64,000 nt of DNA from Liquidambar formosana. Taxonomy: Eukaryota > Streptophyta > Magnoliopsida > Saxifragales > Altingiaceae. Each line of letters begins with the position of its first letter. Position 1 is the first letter of the stretch. Made by a program: the position numbers and the translations under genes. Shown here one piece after another: positions 1-11,330 of the stretch. Location: positions 14,547,615 to 14,611,614 of the forward strand of contig CM077827.1 in assembly GCA_039720395.1 (NCBI GenBank). The letters run 5' to 3'. The notes under the pieces are model-generated. The model did not search any database. It worked only from the letters and a program-made list of their open reading frames with translations, and was not told the DNA's origin.

Positions 1-1470
1 ATTTGGGTCGGATGCGGGTGTCATTTTCGAGGAACACGTGAGGATTAGAAAACAGTTGTCGGTGACAAGCCATAGGTATCGGTTCTTTATCATTGTGTAG
101 TGTTTGGTTACCATCACAATTAGTCAATTGGGAGCATTGCTGCTGGTTTTGGCATCTAAATCAGAGAAGAGTTTCTTTAATTCTGGTGGCATCGTGGTAA
201 GTAAATTCCAAGCTATAAATATTGAATTCATACCAGTCAAACCCCCCCCCCATTCCAAAAAAACAAAAAAAACAAAACACAGCTTTTAAAATAGGGGTCA
301 ACAACGAGAGATAACATTTTTGTACAAAAAATTTTCTAAGGATCTTATCCTGCCCATTTCTCTCTCATTTAACAGTGTCCAAATAGGTTAACTTGAAGAT
401 CTAGATATATAATTTTTAAGTTTTTTTTTTTTTTTTGGGGGGGGGGGGGGTCAGCAAAAGGAGCATCAGCACACACCTTTTTTACCATTCTATGAGAAAT
501 GAGAAACGGACGGCATAAATCTGTTATAAAAAATCTTGGATTGTAACCATTCTATAGTTGTTAATACTCAAAAGAGAGAATATAGCCTTTGATAGAGCTA
601 TATGATGAAAAGGGATTCACTTAACCGACCCCAAGTATATATAACTGCATAAGTTTTAAAAAAAAAAAAAAAAAATAGTACTAGCTAGACTGATGTGGAT
701 ATGTTCCTCTCCATTCCTCTTCCAGTCCAATTATAGTCCAACTATAGGTGGTTAGAATGGAAGAAACTTCATGAAATGAATTGGACCGGCCAATGTAGTT
801 TTATCAAATTTATGTCTCATTGCAGATAAAAGGATACAATCATGATGTTCTATGATATGCATTTTTTTGGACATGCAGGTTTGTTCAGCTGTTCAGCTGA
901 GTGGCTTCTTCTTGGGTTTAATGGGAGCAACAAGAATCACTCATAGAGCTCAACGGATCGTGTCCGTTGCGACTGGATGGCATGTGCTTGTGACATGTGC
1001 TTCTAATGATTCCAGATTGGACCAATGTAAAGACATAATGCCAGTGGCTGATGGGACAATGCCATCTAAATGCCGCAACAATGATTCTGAGGCGTCGGAT
1101 ATTTTCATCACAGTATCCCCACAAGACACATCCTCCTAACAAATCAGACAAGCTTTAGGTTAGTAAAGTTTTCATCTCTGCATCTGTGATAGCTAGGAAT
1201 ATGATGAGAAACGGCCTATCTTGTTGACCAATGTGGACCATATAAAATATGTACCATTAACCAGCCACCTTGATCTCACAACATATATTGGCAAGCTTAG
1301 CTGAATTTGTTTGACTATATATGCAGTGACCTATTTGCAGCACAACAACGGTGGAATCACAATCTTTGGATTTGCACTTGATCGCGGATTACTTCACACG
1401 CTCTTTGCGTACGTTTGAGTTCTCTCTGGTGCTGTGGATATTGAGTAAGGTGGTTGTTCTAACGAGTTGA
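1..1470 (+). pseudogene. DUF3537 (plant gustatory-receptor-like) membrane protein, 3' exons, broken
   Basis: Three exons can be read: before 1 to 196, 879-1158 and 1327-1470. The junctions are GT/AG (donor at 197, acceptor ending 878, donor at 1159, acceptor ending 1326) and the phases agree. Readable segments include FGSDAGVIFEEHVRIRKQ, GLMGATRITHRAQRIVSV, TYLQHNNGGIT and FGFALDRGLLHTLFA, followed by a final hydrophobic stretch ending at 1470. This matches the C-terminal half of the plant DUF3537 family, multi-pass membrane proteins related to insect gustatory receptors; the family call is from memory. Three lesions are visible: an in-frame TAG at 98-100 inside a membrane segment, a TAA at 1137-1139 where an aromatic residue is expected, and a 4-base insertion (1410-1413) that shifts the last 18 codons unless skipped. 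The 5' exons lie outside the window, so the whole-gene state is unknown. Sequencing error is a weaker explanation for three separate lesions. Confidence 0.75.
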
Positions 1471-1704
1471 GAAAAATTCAGTCAATAGAATCCCTGGAAG
1501 GTTGTGTCCCTTCCATAAATTTATCCTGGAAAAGAGGAAGCTTGAGCGAGCAATTTCATATTTGAGCTGGAAAGAGAACAAGTGAAAGTTTGTAATAAAT
1601 TTTTAATATGTAGTTACATTTGAAAACAGGATGGCATATATCTCCAATTGAGTTCAAGATTGCAAAGCACTCCTGGACTCTTTCATCAGAATGTTTAAAT
1701 ATAT
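1471..1704. other. 3' flank of the DUF3537 pseudogene
   Basis: AT-rich sequence directly after the stop at 1470, probably 3' UTR and flank. I see no ORF, repeat or RNA gene in it. Confidence 0.4.
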
Positions 1705-2908
1705 TTTCATTTTATTTCTCATATCCTGTTTTCATAGTTTAAATAACCTATTTATATGCGGTTAAATTACTATTTAATATCTATCTTTCTGGCTAATCCA
1801 TCAACAAATAAATTTAGACAAGTTGGTTAGTCATCTAGACTGCCCAAACTATTCAATCATTCAAGCTTTTAACAATAATTAAACTAAAATTGAGATAAAA
1901 ACTAACCAATTATTATTCCTAGAGATTAGTAGATCGACTTAATTAATTTCACCTAAACAAGCCTGAGGATCTGCAATTTGGTATGGTTGAAAATTGTGTC
2001 CAATGAAGATGTTTTCCCTAAAGCATCCATATATCTCACACATTAACTTAATTGACTTAGAAGGAGAAAAAGTTGCATGGATGGCTGGCAAGTGTGATGA
2101 AATGTTTACAATGGAATAGCTAGCAGACAGAGGCTATCCATCCCTATAAAAAGGAATGGATCGAGGTTCAAAAATGTTTTTCAACTCGAAATCAACACAA
2201 AACATAAAACCTTCCATGAAGTAAATGATCTCTCCTCTGCATGGACCCCCACCCCTGAGTGAACTCTCTCGCCCTCGCCAATCCTTTCTCTGTTTCCACA
2301 ATTTTCTCCTCAAGAAGTTGCTAATTAACTGAAAGCCATTGCAGCCTTTTTTACTCCAATTCCCTTTTCAATCACATCAACTTCCAATCGCATTGCTCTT
2401 TTCAAGCTTTGTTGAGGGCTCCAATGGTAAGTATTGTTCTGTCCTCAGTTCTGACTCAGTTTCTGCGTTAAATTGTTGTCCGCTCATTTTGCTTTCCTTA
2501 GGTGCTCTAATTCAGCAGAGTCTAGTTAAATTCTTTCTCATTAAAGCAGTTAAAACCTTACAGAAAATAGGTACGTTTTCCCAACTTTCTTCCTTAATTG
2601 CTTAAGTGAGGGCCTCAAGGCCAAGTATGTATATATATAAACCAAATCCATTTTGTACTAATACCCAAAGGTTGAATCTTAGCACACTTGCACATTAAAC
2701 TCTCACGAGGCCTAAGTTTTTAAAAGCAATCTTCTTTTATTTTTGACTTGTTGATGAATGAAACTGGAATATTGCTACCAAATGATCACCATATAATTAC
2801 AGAGTGTGAGACTATTGTAAAAAATTCTATAAATTTGACCATATATGCTTTCTCCAAAACATTTTTAAAAGCTTTTCCACCACCCTTTCAATTTGTCTGA
2901 AATTAGAT
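1705..2908 (+). repeat. Segmental duplication, copy 1, left part
   Basis: This stretch is repeated in the same orientation at about 9017-10890. Shared blocks in the same order include the segment starting attttcattttatttc (1705 and 9017), the block aacaataattaaactaaaat (1870 and 9172), the Pu-rich block near 2240/9245, and the block ending gtctgaaattagatt (2893-2908 and about 10866-10884). Copy 2 lacks most of 1946-2235 and has extra sequence elsewhere. The right continuation of copy 1 lies after the copia element, at about 6745. No convincing ORF is present; the short open frame at 2339-2605 has no recognisable domain. Confidence 0.75.
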
Positions 2909-2911
2909 TTT

Positions 2912-3353
2912 TTGTATAGTTAGATTAACTATACAAAAGAGGGTATCCAGCGTTGGCTCTGATACCATTGTTAGTGAGGTGCCTTTTGGGCATGAGGCCC
3001 ATAAGGACAAACCCGTGAGGCCAGCTTGTAGGCTGGGCCAAAGCAGACAATACCTCGAGGTGAGGGGCTGGGCTGCACGTCTTACATTGGTATTAGAGCA
3101 AGAAGCTCCACTGGAATTTTTTTTTTTTTTTTTTTTTTTCACTACTTGAAGTAATTTTTGGTGATTGAAGAGAAGCTATTTTGAATTGTGGTGCGTCTTT
3201 TCAATGTGAAGGCAGAAGTCGCAAACTCACCATTGTTGGTACACATAAATTCATATTTTTTGGTTCCTCCACTCTGGTCAAGCCCCTAAACTAAAATTCC
3301 ATTTGTTCTTATATTTCGGTTTTTTTTTTTTTTTTTTTTTAATTTCATCAATC
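2912..3353 (+). repeat. Degenerate LTR/leader remnant upstream of copia element 1
   Basis: An 11-bp inverted repeat around a 3-base loop (2912-2936) opens the segment. Next come an antisense primer-binding-like motif (ggctctgataccattg, near 2955) and a sense one (tggtattagagc, near 3087) resembling the initiator tRNA-Met primer site TGGTATCAGAGC. Two T-tracts (about 3118-3139 and 3320-3340) lie before the gag ATG at 3354. I read this as remains of the 5' LTR and leader of the copia element. The LTR limits cannot be fixed because no 3' LTR survives. Confidence 0.4.
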
Positions 3354-4256
3354 ATGGCTAGTAGAGCAATAAGTCAAGAATTAAGCAAAACTGAAAAATT
3401 AAATGGAGCTAATTTTTCTGTTTGGAAACATCGTATCCATCGCATACTTTTCCAAGATAAAGTTGAGTATGTTATTGATATCGATATTCCAACTCCACCA
3501 CCTGAAAACGCTAACTCTGTTGCTAGAAGAATGTATGAAAAATATTTAACTGATGATAAAATCACTAGAGATATTTTGCTTACATTCATGGAACCTGACA
3601 TTGAAATTTTATTTGAAGAGCATGAACATGCTAAAACCATGTTTGATGCCATTACCGAAGCATATCATGCATCATCTGATACATACATTCAACTTTTAAT
3701 TGAGAGATTTAATGGAACCAAAATGAAAGAAAGTGACAATGTTATTGAACATGTCAACAAGTTGTCTATTATTGCCAAGGAATTAGCTATTCTAAGTAAT
3801 CCAATCCCTGATAGGATGCAAGTGTCTACCGTTTTGTATAGCTTGCCTAATTCATGGGAATCTGTGGTTGTAACTCTTAATTATTCTGCAACCCCAGTAA
3901 CTATGAAAAATTTACCAACTCTTTTAGGGATTGGAGCTGAAAGAGGAGCTAAAAGGAACACATCGAAATCTCTCATATCTATTGCTTCTTCTAGTGATCC
4001 CCCAAAGTTTGAAGCCCCTAAAAATGAAAAGAAAAATTTTTCTAAAAATTTCAAAGGCAAAGGAAAAAATTTCAAGAATGATTATAAGAATAAAAGGGGT
4101 AAGGGAAAATGTTTTAAATGTGGGAAGTTTGGTCACCATCAAGCTAATTGTCGTAAAAATAAGAACAATAATAAATCTAATTTCGGAGGAACCAAAGATA
4201 TAATTTGTGTGGTATCTAAATCACTTTTAGCTGATGTTGATTTTGGAGTTTGGTGA
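3354..4256 (+). pseudogene. copia 1 gag (nucleocapsid) with CCHC zinc knuckle
   Basis: The frame is open for about 300 residues from ATG 3354 to the TGA at 4254-4256. The N-terminal part (LNGANFSVWKHRIHRIL) is the copia gag-type domain, followed by the central UBN2-like region. A Lys/Asn-rich tail carries CFKCGKFGHHQANC, a complete CX2CX4HX4C zinc knuckle near 4110-4152 that would bind the element's RNA. The frame continues past the TGA into the protease, where related copia proteins have Trp, so this stop looks like a TGG to TGA change. This is the best preserved part of the element. Confidence 0.85.
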
Positions 4257-5290
4257 GTTGATTCTACATCGTCACGCCATGTGGCAAAGACAAGAGACTG
4301 TTTTGTTGAATTGAAAGAGGTTAGAGCCGGTGATCATCATATGTACATGGGCAATAATACTTATTGTGATGTATTGGGCATTGGAATTGTGAAAATTATG
4401 ATACCTGGAGAGAGAAACCTCTATCTATCTGATGTACTTTTTGCACCTACCATGAGACGCAACCTAATTTCAATCCCTCGCATGGATGAAAAGGGACTTG
4501 AGCTAAGATTTGTTTTTGTTCTGGGAAGGTGTCAATTGGGAAACATGGTAGAATCCTTATGTGGGGAACTAAGACTGATAGCTTGTATCGCCTTAATGTT
4601 GATTCTTCTAATAATAAAAATGCACTAGTTGGTTTTTTTTATTATTATTCTAATGTGTTTATTGATTTTTTTTTATTTTATTATGATGCTTGTTTATTTG
4701 TGGATGATCCTTATATATGGCATTTGAGATTAGGACATATCAATAAAAATAAAATGAAAAGAATGATTAGCATGGGATTAATTCCAAAAATGAAAATTGA
4801 TTTTCCTACTTGTGAACCTTGTATATTAGGTAAAATGACTAGATTTTCTTTTCCTAAAGGAAAAATATCTAATGAATTATTAGCAATTATACAATCGGAT
4901 GTATGTGGACCATTAAATATTAAAACTCATAGAGGTATGCAATATTTTGTTGCATTCATAGATGATTTTTCTCGATATGGACACATATATTTAATGCGTA
5001 AAAAATCCGAAGTCTTTGAAAAATTTCAAGAGTATAAAAAAGAAGTTGAAAATCAATTAGGAAGAAATATTAAGATATTACAGTCTAATCGTGGAGGAGA
5101 ATATATATTAGATTTGTTTGGTGGTTTTTTAAAAGACAATGGAATTTTACATCAACTTACTATGAGTTATACATCACAACAAAATGGCGTTGCAGAACGA
5201 CGCAATAGAACTTTGTTAGACATGGTAAGATCAATGTTAAGTCATTCATCACTTGGATCTAAATTTTTGGGAGAAGCTATTGCTACTAAA
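4257..5290 (+). pseudogene. copia 1 protease and integrase, broken, integrase active site altered
   Basis: Directly after the TGA comes VDSTSSRH, the place of the aspartic protease motif DSGA; Asp is present but the Gly is not. A frame change near 4520-4530 leads to the pre-integrase domain (IWHLRLGHINKNKM, with CEPCILGK) and the integrase core. The first catalytic Asp is visible in QSDVCGPL. The second, normally in SDRGGEY, is Asn (QSNRGGEY, about 5080-5100). The Glu of QQNGVAERRNRT is kept. The frame shifts again near 5290. With Asp replaced by Asn the integrase should be inactive even without the frameshifts. Confidence 0.8.
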
Positions 5291-5295
5291 CATTT

Positions 5296-6672
5296 TTGCT
5301 TAATTTAGTTCCCACTAAAATTCTTAATAGAACTACACATGAAATATGGACGAGTAGAAAATCTAATTTACAAGATTTAAAAGTTTGGGGTTCTTCTACA
5401 CATATATTAATTCTATCACATTTAAGGGGTAAATTGGATAGTAAAACTATTAAAGGAACATTTATTGGATATTCTGAAAATTCTAAAGGATACAAATTTG
5501 CTATTCATCATAGTAATGGAACTATTAGTGTAACTGAAAGTAGAGATGTCAAATTTTTGGAAGAAGAAATTGATACAAGAAATCCTAGTAAATTGGTAGA
5601 ATTATTTGAAATTTCTGAAGAAAAAGAAGTTTTACATAATGAAAGTGATGGCACTCATAATGTTGAAATTTTATCTCAACCCAATGAAAATCCTCATGAT
5701 ACACTAAGTAAAATTCATAAAGAGAGAAATCCATCTATAAAATTAAAAGATCATTTTACATGCATAAATGAAGATGAAATTGAAGATCCAATAAATATTG
5801 AAGAAGCTTTGTCTTCTCCTGATTCAATAAAATAGAAGGAAGCTATTCAAGAAGAACTAAATTCTATCATAAAAAATGATGTATGGGAATTAGTGGAATT
5901 GCCTAAAGATAGAAAAGCAATTGGGTGCAAATGAATATTAGAAAGAAAATTCAAATGTGATGGTAATATTGAAAAATATAAGGCTAGACTAGTGGCAAAA
6001 TGATTCACACAAAAACCCAGTTTAGACTATGAAGAAACATATTCTCCTGTTGCTAAATTTACTTCCATTAGAATTTTAATGTCTATTGTTGCTGCTTTAG
6101 ATCTAGAATTATATCAATTGAACATAAAAACCGCATTTTTAAATGGAGAACTAAAGGAAGAAATTTTTATGCAACAACCGGATGGTTATAAAATTAAAGG
6201 TCATGAAAATAAAGTTTATAAGATTAAAAAATCATTATATGGTCTTAAACAAGTATTAAGACAATGGTACGATATTACACTTTTCATAATCCAATTAATA
6301 AATTTGGTTTTAGAGCTAATGATTATGATCATTGTGTATATCATTGGAACAGTGGGAGTAATTTTATGATTTTATCTTTATATGTTGATGATATTTTGAT
6401 TGCAGGCAATGATGTTGCATCTATATGTGAAATTAAAAATTTTCTAAAATCCCAATTTGAAATGAAAGATCTAGGTGAAGCATCTTTTGTGTTGGGAATC
6501 CAAATTATTAGAGGTAGAAAATCAAGAACACTTCAATTATCTCAAGAGCAATACCTTAACAAAATTTTGAAAAGATTTTTTATGGATAGTTCAAATTCAA
6601 TAGATACTCCAATTTACAAACAAACAAAGTTATCTAAAAAGATGTGTCCAACGCCATCTTATAAACCTATCT
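5296..6672 (+). pseudogene. copia 1 integrase C-terminus and reverse transcriptase, broken
   Basis: From 5296 the frame gives the integrase C-terminal part (IKGTFIGYSENSKGYKF) and an acidic linker. It then meets stops at 5833-5835 (TAG), 5932-5934 (TGA) and 6001-6003 (TGA). Reverse transcriptase follows: LYQLNIKTAFLNGELKEEIF, and KSLYGLKQ, where the frame changes near 6260. The catalytic YVDD box lies at about 6381-6392. Homology ends near 6672 soon after the RT connection region. Two of the three stops stand where copia proteins usually have Trp. Confidence 0.8.
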
Positions 6673-6744
6673 TACTAGGATTTCTTGTATCTCTCTCTTC
6701 TTCCAACGTTATTCTAGTTTTTGCTTCATTTCTTTGTTACCATC

Positions 6745-6870
6745 TTCTTAAATTTGTTTTAATCCATCCATCAAAATTTTAACTCTATGTAGAATTTTGA
6801 CACATTGGAATTTCAATAATTGAATATCTATTCTCTATAGTCGTTACCCAATTATGCCTCATGGCCTTGA
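6745..6870 (+). repeat. Segmental duplication, copy 1, right part
   Basis: The block starting ttaaatttgttttaatcc, followed by tttcaataattgaatatcta, matches 11162-11290 in order and orientation. It is therefore the far side of duplication copy 1, split by the copia element. It ends at a run of 19 C (6880-6898) followed by A. Confidence 0.6.
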
Positions 6871-8091
6871 ATCAGGATTCCCCCCCCCCCCCCCCCCCAA
6901 AAAAAAAAAATCAATAACAAATTTACAACCCACATTTGTTTAAATTTTCATATACCCAACAAAATTTTTTCAAAATATTTGCATATATATATATAGAGAG
7001 AGAGACACACACACACACACATATGAATTAGGTTTGGCTTGTTAAATTAACAAGTTCAAAGTAAAGCTCACGCTCAGCTTGTTTAGCTTATGAGTGAACT
7101 CAAATAAACCTTTTATTGAATCGAGCTCGCATAGTATAATTATTTAAAGTATTAAGAGATTATCGAGCTGAGTAGTACTATACTAGACCTTGACTCAATA
7201 AATTAATAAGCTTAAAATGATGTTTGAGCTCGACTCAACTTATTTATCTCATGAATGAGCTCAATACTCGATTCAGCTTTTTATCAAGTCAAACTCGAGT
7301 CAAGTTCGAGCAACTTGGCTTATCTTACAACCCTACTTAAGGTTTGAAAAAAATTATATAGGCCTCCTTTCCTAGTTGAACATTAAATCGACTAACGAAA
7401 GTTGTTGATGTTATGCAAAAATACACCAAGCAAATGCCAACTTTGCCCTTATTGAAGATTCTAATTCATAAAAAAAAAACTAAAGTAACCCTAAGTTCAC
7501 CATTACATGGTGAAAATGCCCCATTTATCCTTATTGAATGGGTTAATGAATAAATAGACTAAAATAAGCTTAAGCTGCCTTGTAAATACAAAAATGCCCC
7601 TAATCAATCCATTAGAGGCATGTTTTACCCATATAGTGGCTGTAAAAGCTTTGGGTGGAAAATTAGTGGTAAATGGACATCTTACATGTTTCGTGATGGC
7701 ATTAGTAACAGAAGAGAGGTTTGTATAATTTTTAGTAAATCTCAAGCAAACTTAATGTAATTTTTAAAATTTCAAGGGAGGTGGTTGTAACATTCTGTAA
7801 AAATTAAACAAGAACTATAAATGGTCAAAAAGTTCATTTAAGCAATAGATTTTGGAACAAATTTATTTTACAGAGTTGTTCAAAATGATTATCTAGTGGA
7901 CTATTGGACTAATTTCATGAAAATCTTTAATGCTGTTGATGTATATTGTCCCTATTCCGTATTATTCCCTTTTATATGCCTATATATACGCCTCTCTTGT
8001 ACAAGTATTATACAAATTGAATACAAGGGTTTTATGCTCTTTACTCGAGAAAGAGAGAAAGAAAGAGAGAGAGAGAGAGAGATATACTTTT
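6871..8091. other. Intergenic region with a C-run and dispersed-repeat remnants
   Basis: No gene is seen. The region holds a C19-A12 tract (6880-6910), (TA)/(GA)/(CA) runs at 6985-7022, and 7030-7330, which is rich in gagctcga-type words typical of an old dispersed plant repeat. A stretch at about 7890-8040 resembles the promoter side of a copia LTR, with a tatatatacg box near 7981. A (GA)n tract lies at 8048-8082. The open frames here are low-complexity chance ORFs. Confidence 0.4.
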
Positions 8092-8096
8092 CATAA

Positions 8097-8943
8097 TGTT
8101 AGAGATATTGGTCATTTATTTATGTGGGTCCCATATGTAATTTGAGATGGGTCCATATTGGAATTAGTTAATTTCCATGTGGAGATTTAATTCAAATATT
8201 TACTTGGCCAAAATCATTTAAAGGTTAAATGATAAATTGTTCTCTAAAGTCATCCTTGAATGGTTGTTGAAGAATGGTAATAAAGGTTGTCTCACATTGG
8301 AAAACTATGAATTCCTTAGTGAATTTATATACACATAAATTGGGCCTATAGTTTGGGCCCTAAGGACACCCAAGTTTTGTGAAGGGGGGAGGACTTAGCC
8401 AATGTTGGACTTGGACCCAAAAACACATGCGTGCCTGCCCGCATCGAGCCAGGCCAGGTTAGGTCAAGTAAGACCGACCCATGTGTGTTATTTTTTAAGC
8501 AAAATTTAATTTTGCTAATTCAAATTAATAATGTTCATTAGACACACCTGATCAATGTGTCTCTTGACTGTTCTGGAGAGTCACTTCAGAGTCTATGTAA
8601 ACCTCATTTCGTACACAATTAGAGGTTTCACACATTCTGAGTCATCACTAGAGAGAAAGTAAGGACACAGTGGGTTGGGCAAACACAGAGATTGCAGGTT
8701 TTTTCTGTGCGTGCAAATTATTGTATCTTGGGAGGCAGACGTCCAAGAGACTCAAAGCACTAAGGGGCAAAATCTGTCCTAAGAATATAGCGTCAAATGC
8801 TAGCCTTGATCAATCCATTTCTGTTTTAATTATCTTCTGAATACTGTAAGTTTGTGATTTTTCAAAATTTATTTCATTCTATTTGTGTTTTATATACTTA
8901 CTGTTTTGACAAAATTATAAAAGTAACACATTAATTTCCAACA
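8097..8943 (+). mobile_element. Solo LTR, 847 bp, target duplication CATAA
   Basis: The segment starts TGTTAG and ends CCAACA, the short inverted ends of an LTR. It is bordered by an exact 5-bp duplication, CATAA, at 8092-8096 and 8944-8948. No second copy, primer site or internal coding sequence is attached, so it is a solo LTR left by LTR-LTR recombination. A possible TATA-like box (tttatataca) sits near 8325. The strand is arbitrary because the ends are symmetrical; superfamily is not determined. Confidence 0.85.
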
Positions 8944-9016
8944 CATAAAACCTTAAAAAGTGTAAATTAAACGAGAATACAAATGAATTTTTGTGGTGAC
9001 AATAACCTGCCTGATT

Positions 9017-9368
9017 TTCATTTTATTTCCCATATCCTGTTTTCATACTTTTACCCATTTATATGCTGTTAAACTACTTATATCTATCTTTCTTGTTAAA
9101 TAAATTTAGACAAGTTGGTAATTTATCTAGATTGCCCAACTATTCAAGTTATAGTGTCATTCAAGCTTTTAACAATAATTAAACTAAAATTGAGGTGTGA
9201 CCTAACCAATTATTATTCCTAGAGATTAGTATACTTAATTTCGCCTCTGCACAGACCCCGGCTCTCACCCATCCTTTCTCTGTTTCACAATTTTGTCCTC
9301 AAGATCGAACCTGCTAACTAAAAGGCTGTTGCATCTTTTTTTACGTTCCCGTGCATGACTTCTTCCTT

Positions 9369-9405
<37 letters not shown>

Positions 9406-10890
9406 GGTGGTGGCACTCCAATGCCTGCTTTCAAACACATAACTTTCAATCAAATTGCTCTTTTCAAGTTTTGTTGAAGGCTCCAACAGTAAGTATCGTT
9501 TTGTCTTTAGTTTGACTGAGTTTCTATGTTAATTGTTCAAAGACTAGTACTATTTCACATTTTCACTCATATTCCCCATCCATCTATATTGTGGCAGTTT
9601 CTCATCTTTTTTCATACTAAACCCTTTATGATAGCAATCACTTTTTGACTTGTAGACACATAGGGTGGGTAGTGAAAAATAGGTGATAAAAAGGAGGTGA
9701 AGTAGCATTTTCCTTGTTCAAAAGCTTACCCACTCTTCTGGTCTGATCATTTACTTTTCTAATGTGCTTTAAGTCAGTGGGAGTCTAGTTAAATTATTTC
9801 TTTTTTTTTTTTCTGTTTCTTTTTTGTTTTCATAAAAAAATTTGTTCCATTGAGGCAATTAAAACTTCACAGGAGATAGGTTTTCTTAACTTTCTTCCCT
9901 AATCGCCTAACTTAGGGCCCTAAGGACAAGTATAAACCAAATCCAGTTTGTGGGAATACCCAAAAGGTTGAATACTGGCATGCATGCACATTAAACTCAC
10001 AAGAGGCCTAAGTTTTTAAAATCAATCTACTTATTTTCACTGTGAAGACAAAACACTCTTCTCCCCTTGTGCGCAACAATTTACAAAATGTTCAAAATAC
10101 CTATTAAGGGTCAAAATTTTGTTTTCATTATAAACATCAAATTATTATTTTACACTTGCTCACGTGGGTTGGCTGAACTATCAGCCTTAGATGTAATCGT
10201 AAGAGGTCATCATTTCAACTTCTCTTTTTAATTATGTGGGTAAGAGACATTTTAAAATGACTAATTAGGAAATTAATTTAAACTGAAACCTCATCAGAGT
10301 AAGGTCTAAGATATCCTAATCCTTAATAAGAAGTAAAAGTATTATTTTATAATAATATCCTTCATGTAATCAGCTGACATTGACATCATATTTTGCACAA
10401 TGGGTTTAGTTCGTTTGACAGCTTTTTGTTTTCTGCCACGCTAAGAGTGTACACCTTTCATGCCAAACATCCCCACCCCGGGGCCGCCCAAATTTCATAT
10501 TAACAAAAACAAAACAAAAAGGAAAAGAAAGAAGGAATATTGCTACCATGACAAAAGTACAGAACAGCGAGATAATAATGAAGAAATTTTAAAATGGACC
10601 TTACTAGCATGACAGTAATATCATGATCACATAAAAGATGTTAGAGGTTTTTTTTTTAAAATCCATTTTTTTTTATGGTTTAAATAGTTAAGATTTGAAA
10701 GCAATGACAATCTGTCATCTTAAATTGTTCCTTTTAAAAAATGAACCAAATCATCAGAATCACAAAGTTGAGAGTTAAACTATTGTCAAAAATCCTATAT
10801 ATTTTGACCAATGACCATTCTTTTTCCAAAACATTTTTGAAAGCTTTTCCTCCACCCTTTCGATTCGTCTGAAATTAGATTCCCTTTTTT
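9017..10890 (+). repeat. Segmental duplication, copy 2, left part
   Basis: This is the partner of 1705-2908, with extra sequence: a long T-run (9371-9404) and about 9540-9880 and 10030-10800 of AT-rich DNA not clearly matched in copy 1. The collinear blocks at the beginning and at 10829-10884 anchor it. No coding region is seen. Confidence 0.7.
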
Positions 10891-11053
10891 TTTAATTATT
10901 ATTATTATAGGAAGACGATCAAAATTAGATTCCTTAGAATCTAAGTTTTTGTTATTATTGGTATTTTAGAAATATTTAAGCTAATTTATTTATTGGTATT
11001 TTAGATTATAAAAAATAAAAATTATCTATGGCTTCACATACGGCCAACCCATC

Positions 11054-11127
11054 GACTCCATAGCCCAACGGATTAAGGCGCTGGTCTACGAAACCAGAGA
11101 TTCTGGGTTCAATTCCCAGTGGAGTTG
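11054..11127 (+). tRNA. tRNA-Arg (anticodon ACG)
   Basis: The 74 bases fold as a complete cloverleaf: acceptor stem GACTCCA with TGGAGTT (first pair G-T), D arm from GCCC to GGC, anticodon stem CTGGT/ACCAG around loop CTACGAA with anticodon ACG at 11088-11090, five-base variable region, T stem CTGGG/CCCAG around TTCAATT, and discriminator G. There is no intron. A CAA-rich upstream segment (11044-11050) and a T4 Pol III stop (11149-11152) fit plant tRNA genes. Compared with the usual plant tRNA-Arg(ACG) as I remember it, the T loop has A and T for G and C, the 3' acceptor strand has one T for C, and the D loop has one extra T. It may be functional or slightly decayed. Confidence 0.85.
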
Positions 11128-11161
11128 TGTATTCTAGCCTAGTGTGTGTTTTCATATATTT

Positions 11162-11330
11162 TTGTTCTTAAATTTGTTTTAATCCTTCCTTCAAATTGCC
11201 CACTCTATGCCAAATATTATCAAATTAAAATTTCAATAATTGAATATCTATTCTCAATATAGTCACCCTTGATTTGATATTGAGTTTCTTTTTATTTTAC
11301 TTTGTATGCCTCAGCCAACTCTCATATGGT
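11162..11330 (+). repeat. Segmental duplication, copy 2, right part
   Basis: Matches 6745-6870 (shared ttaaatttgttttaatcc and the ttcaataattgaatatcta block), closing copy 2. The tRNA lies in the piece for which copy 1 has the copia insertion instead. Confidence 0.55.

Larger units (their letters stand above)
3354..6672 (+). mobile_element. Ty1/copia retrotransposon 1, decayed, 3' end lost
   Basis: The domain order gag, protease, integrase, reverse transcriptase is the Ty1/copia order. The element runs from the gag ATG at 3354 to about 6672, where homology stops in the reverse transcriptase; RNase H and the 3' LTR are missing. At least four in-frame stops (4254, 5833, 5932, 6001) and three frame changes (about 4520, 5290, 6265) break the polyprotein. 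It sits between the two parts of duplication copy 1 and is absent from copy 2, so it entered after, or independently of, the duplication. The part-genes are listed separately. Confidence 0.85.

Noticed and set aside
4529..4700. Possible separate gene starting at 4529
   Set aside because: It is the continuation of the copia polyprotein after a frame change; the first residues are read-through of the protease-integrase linker.
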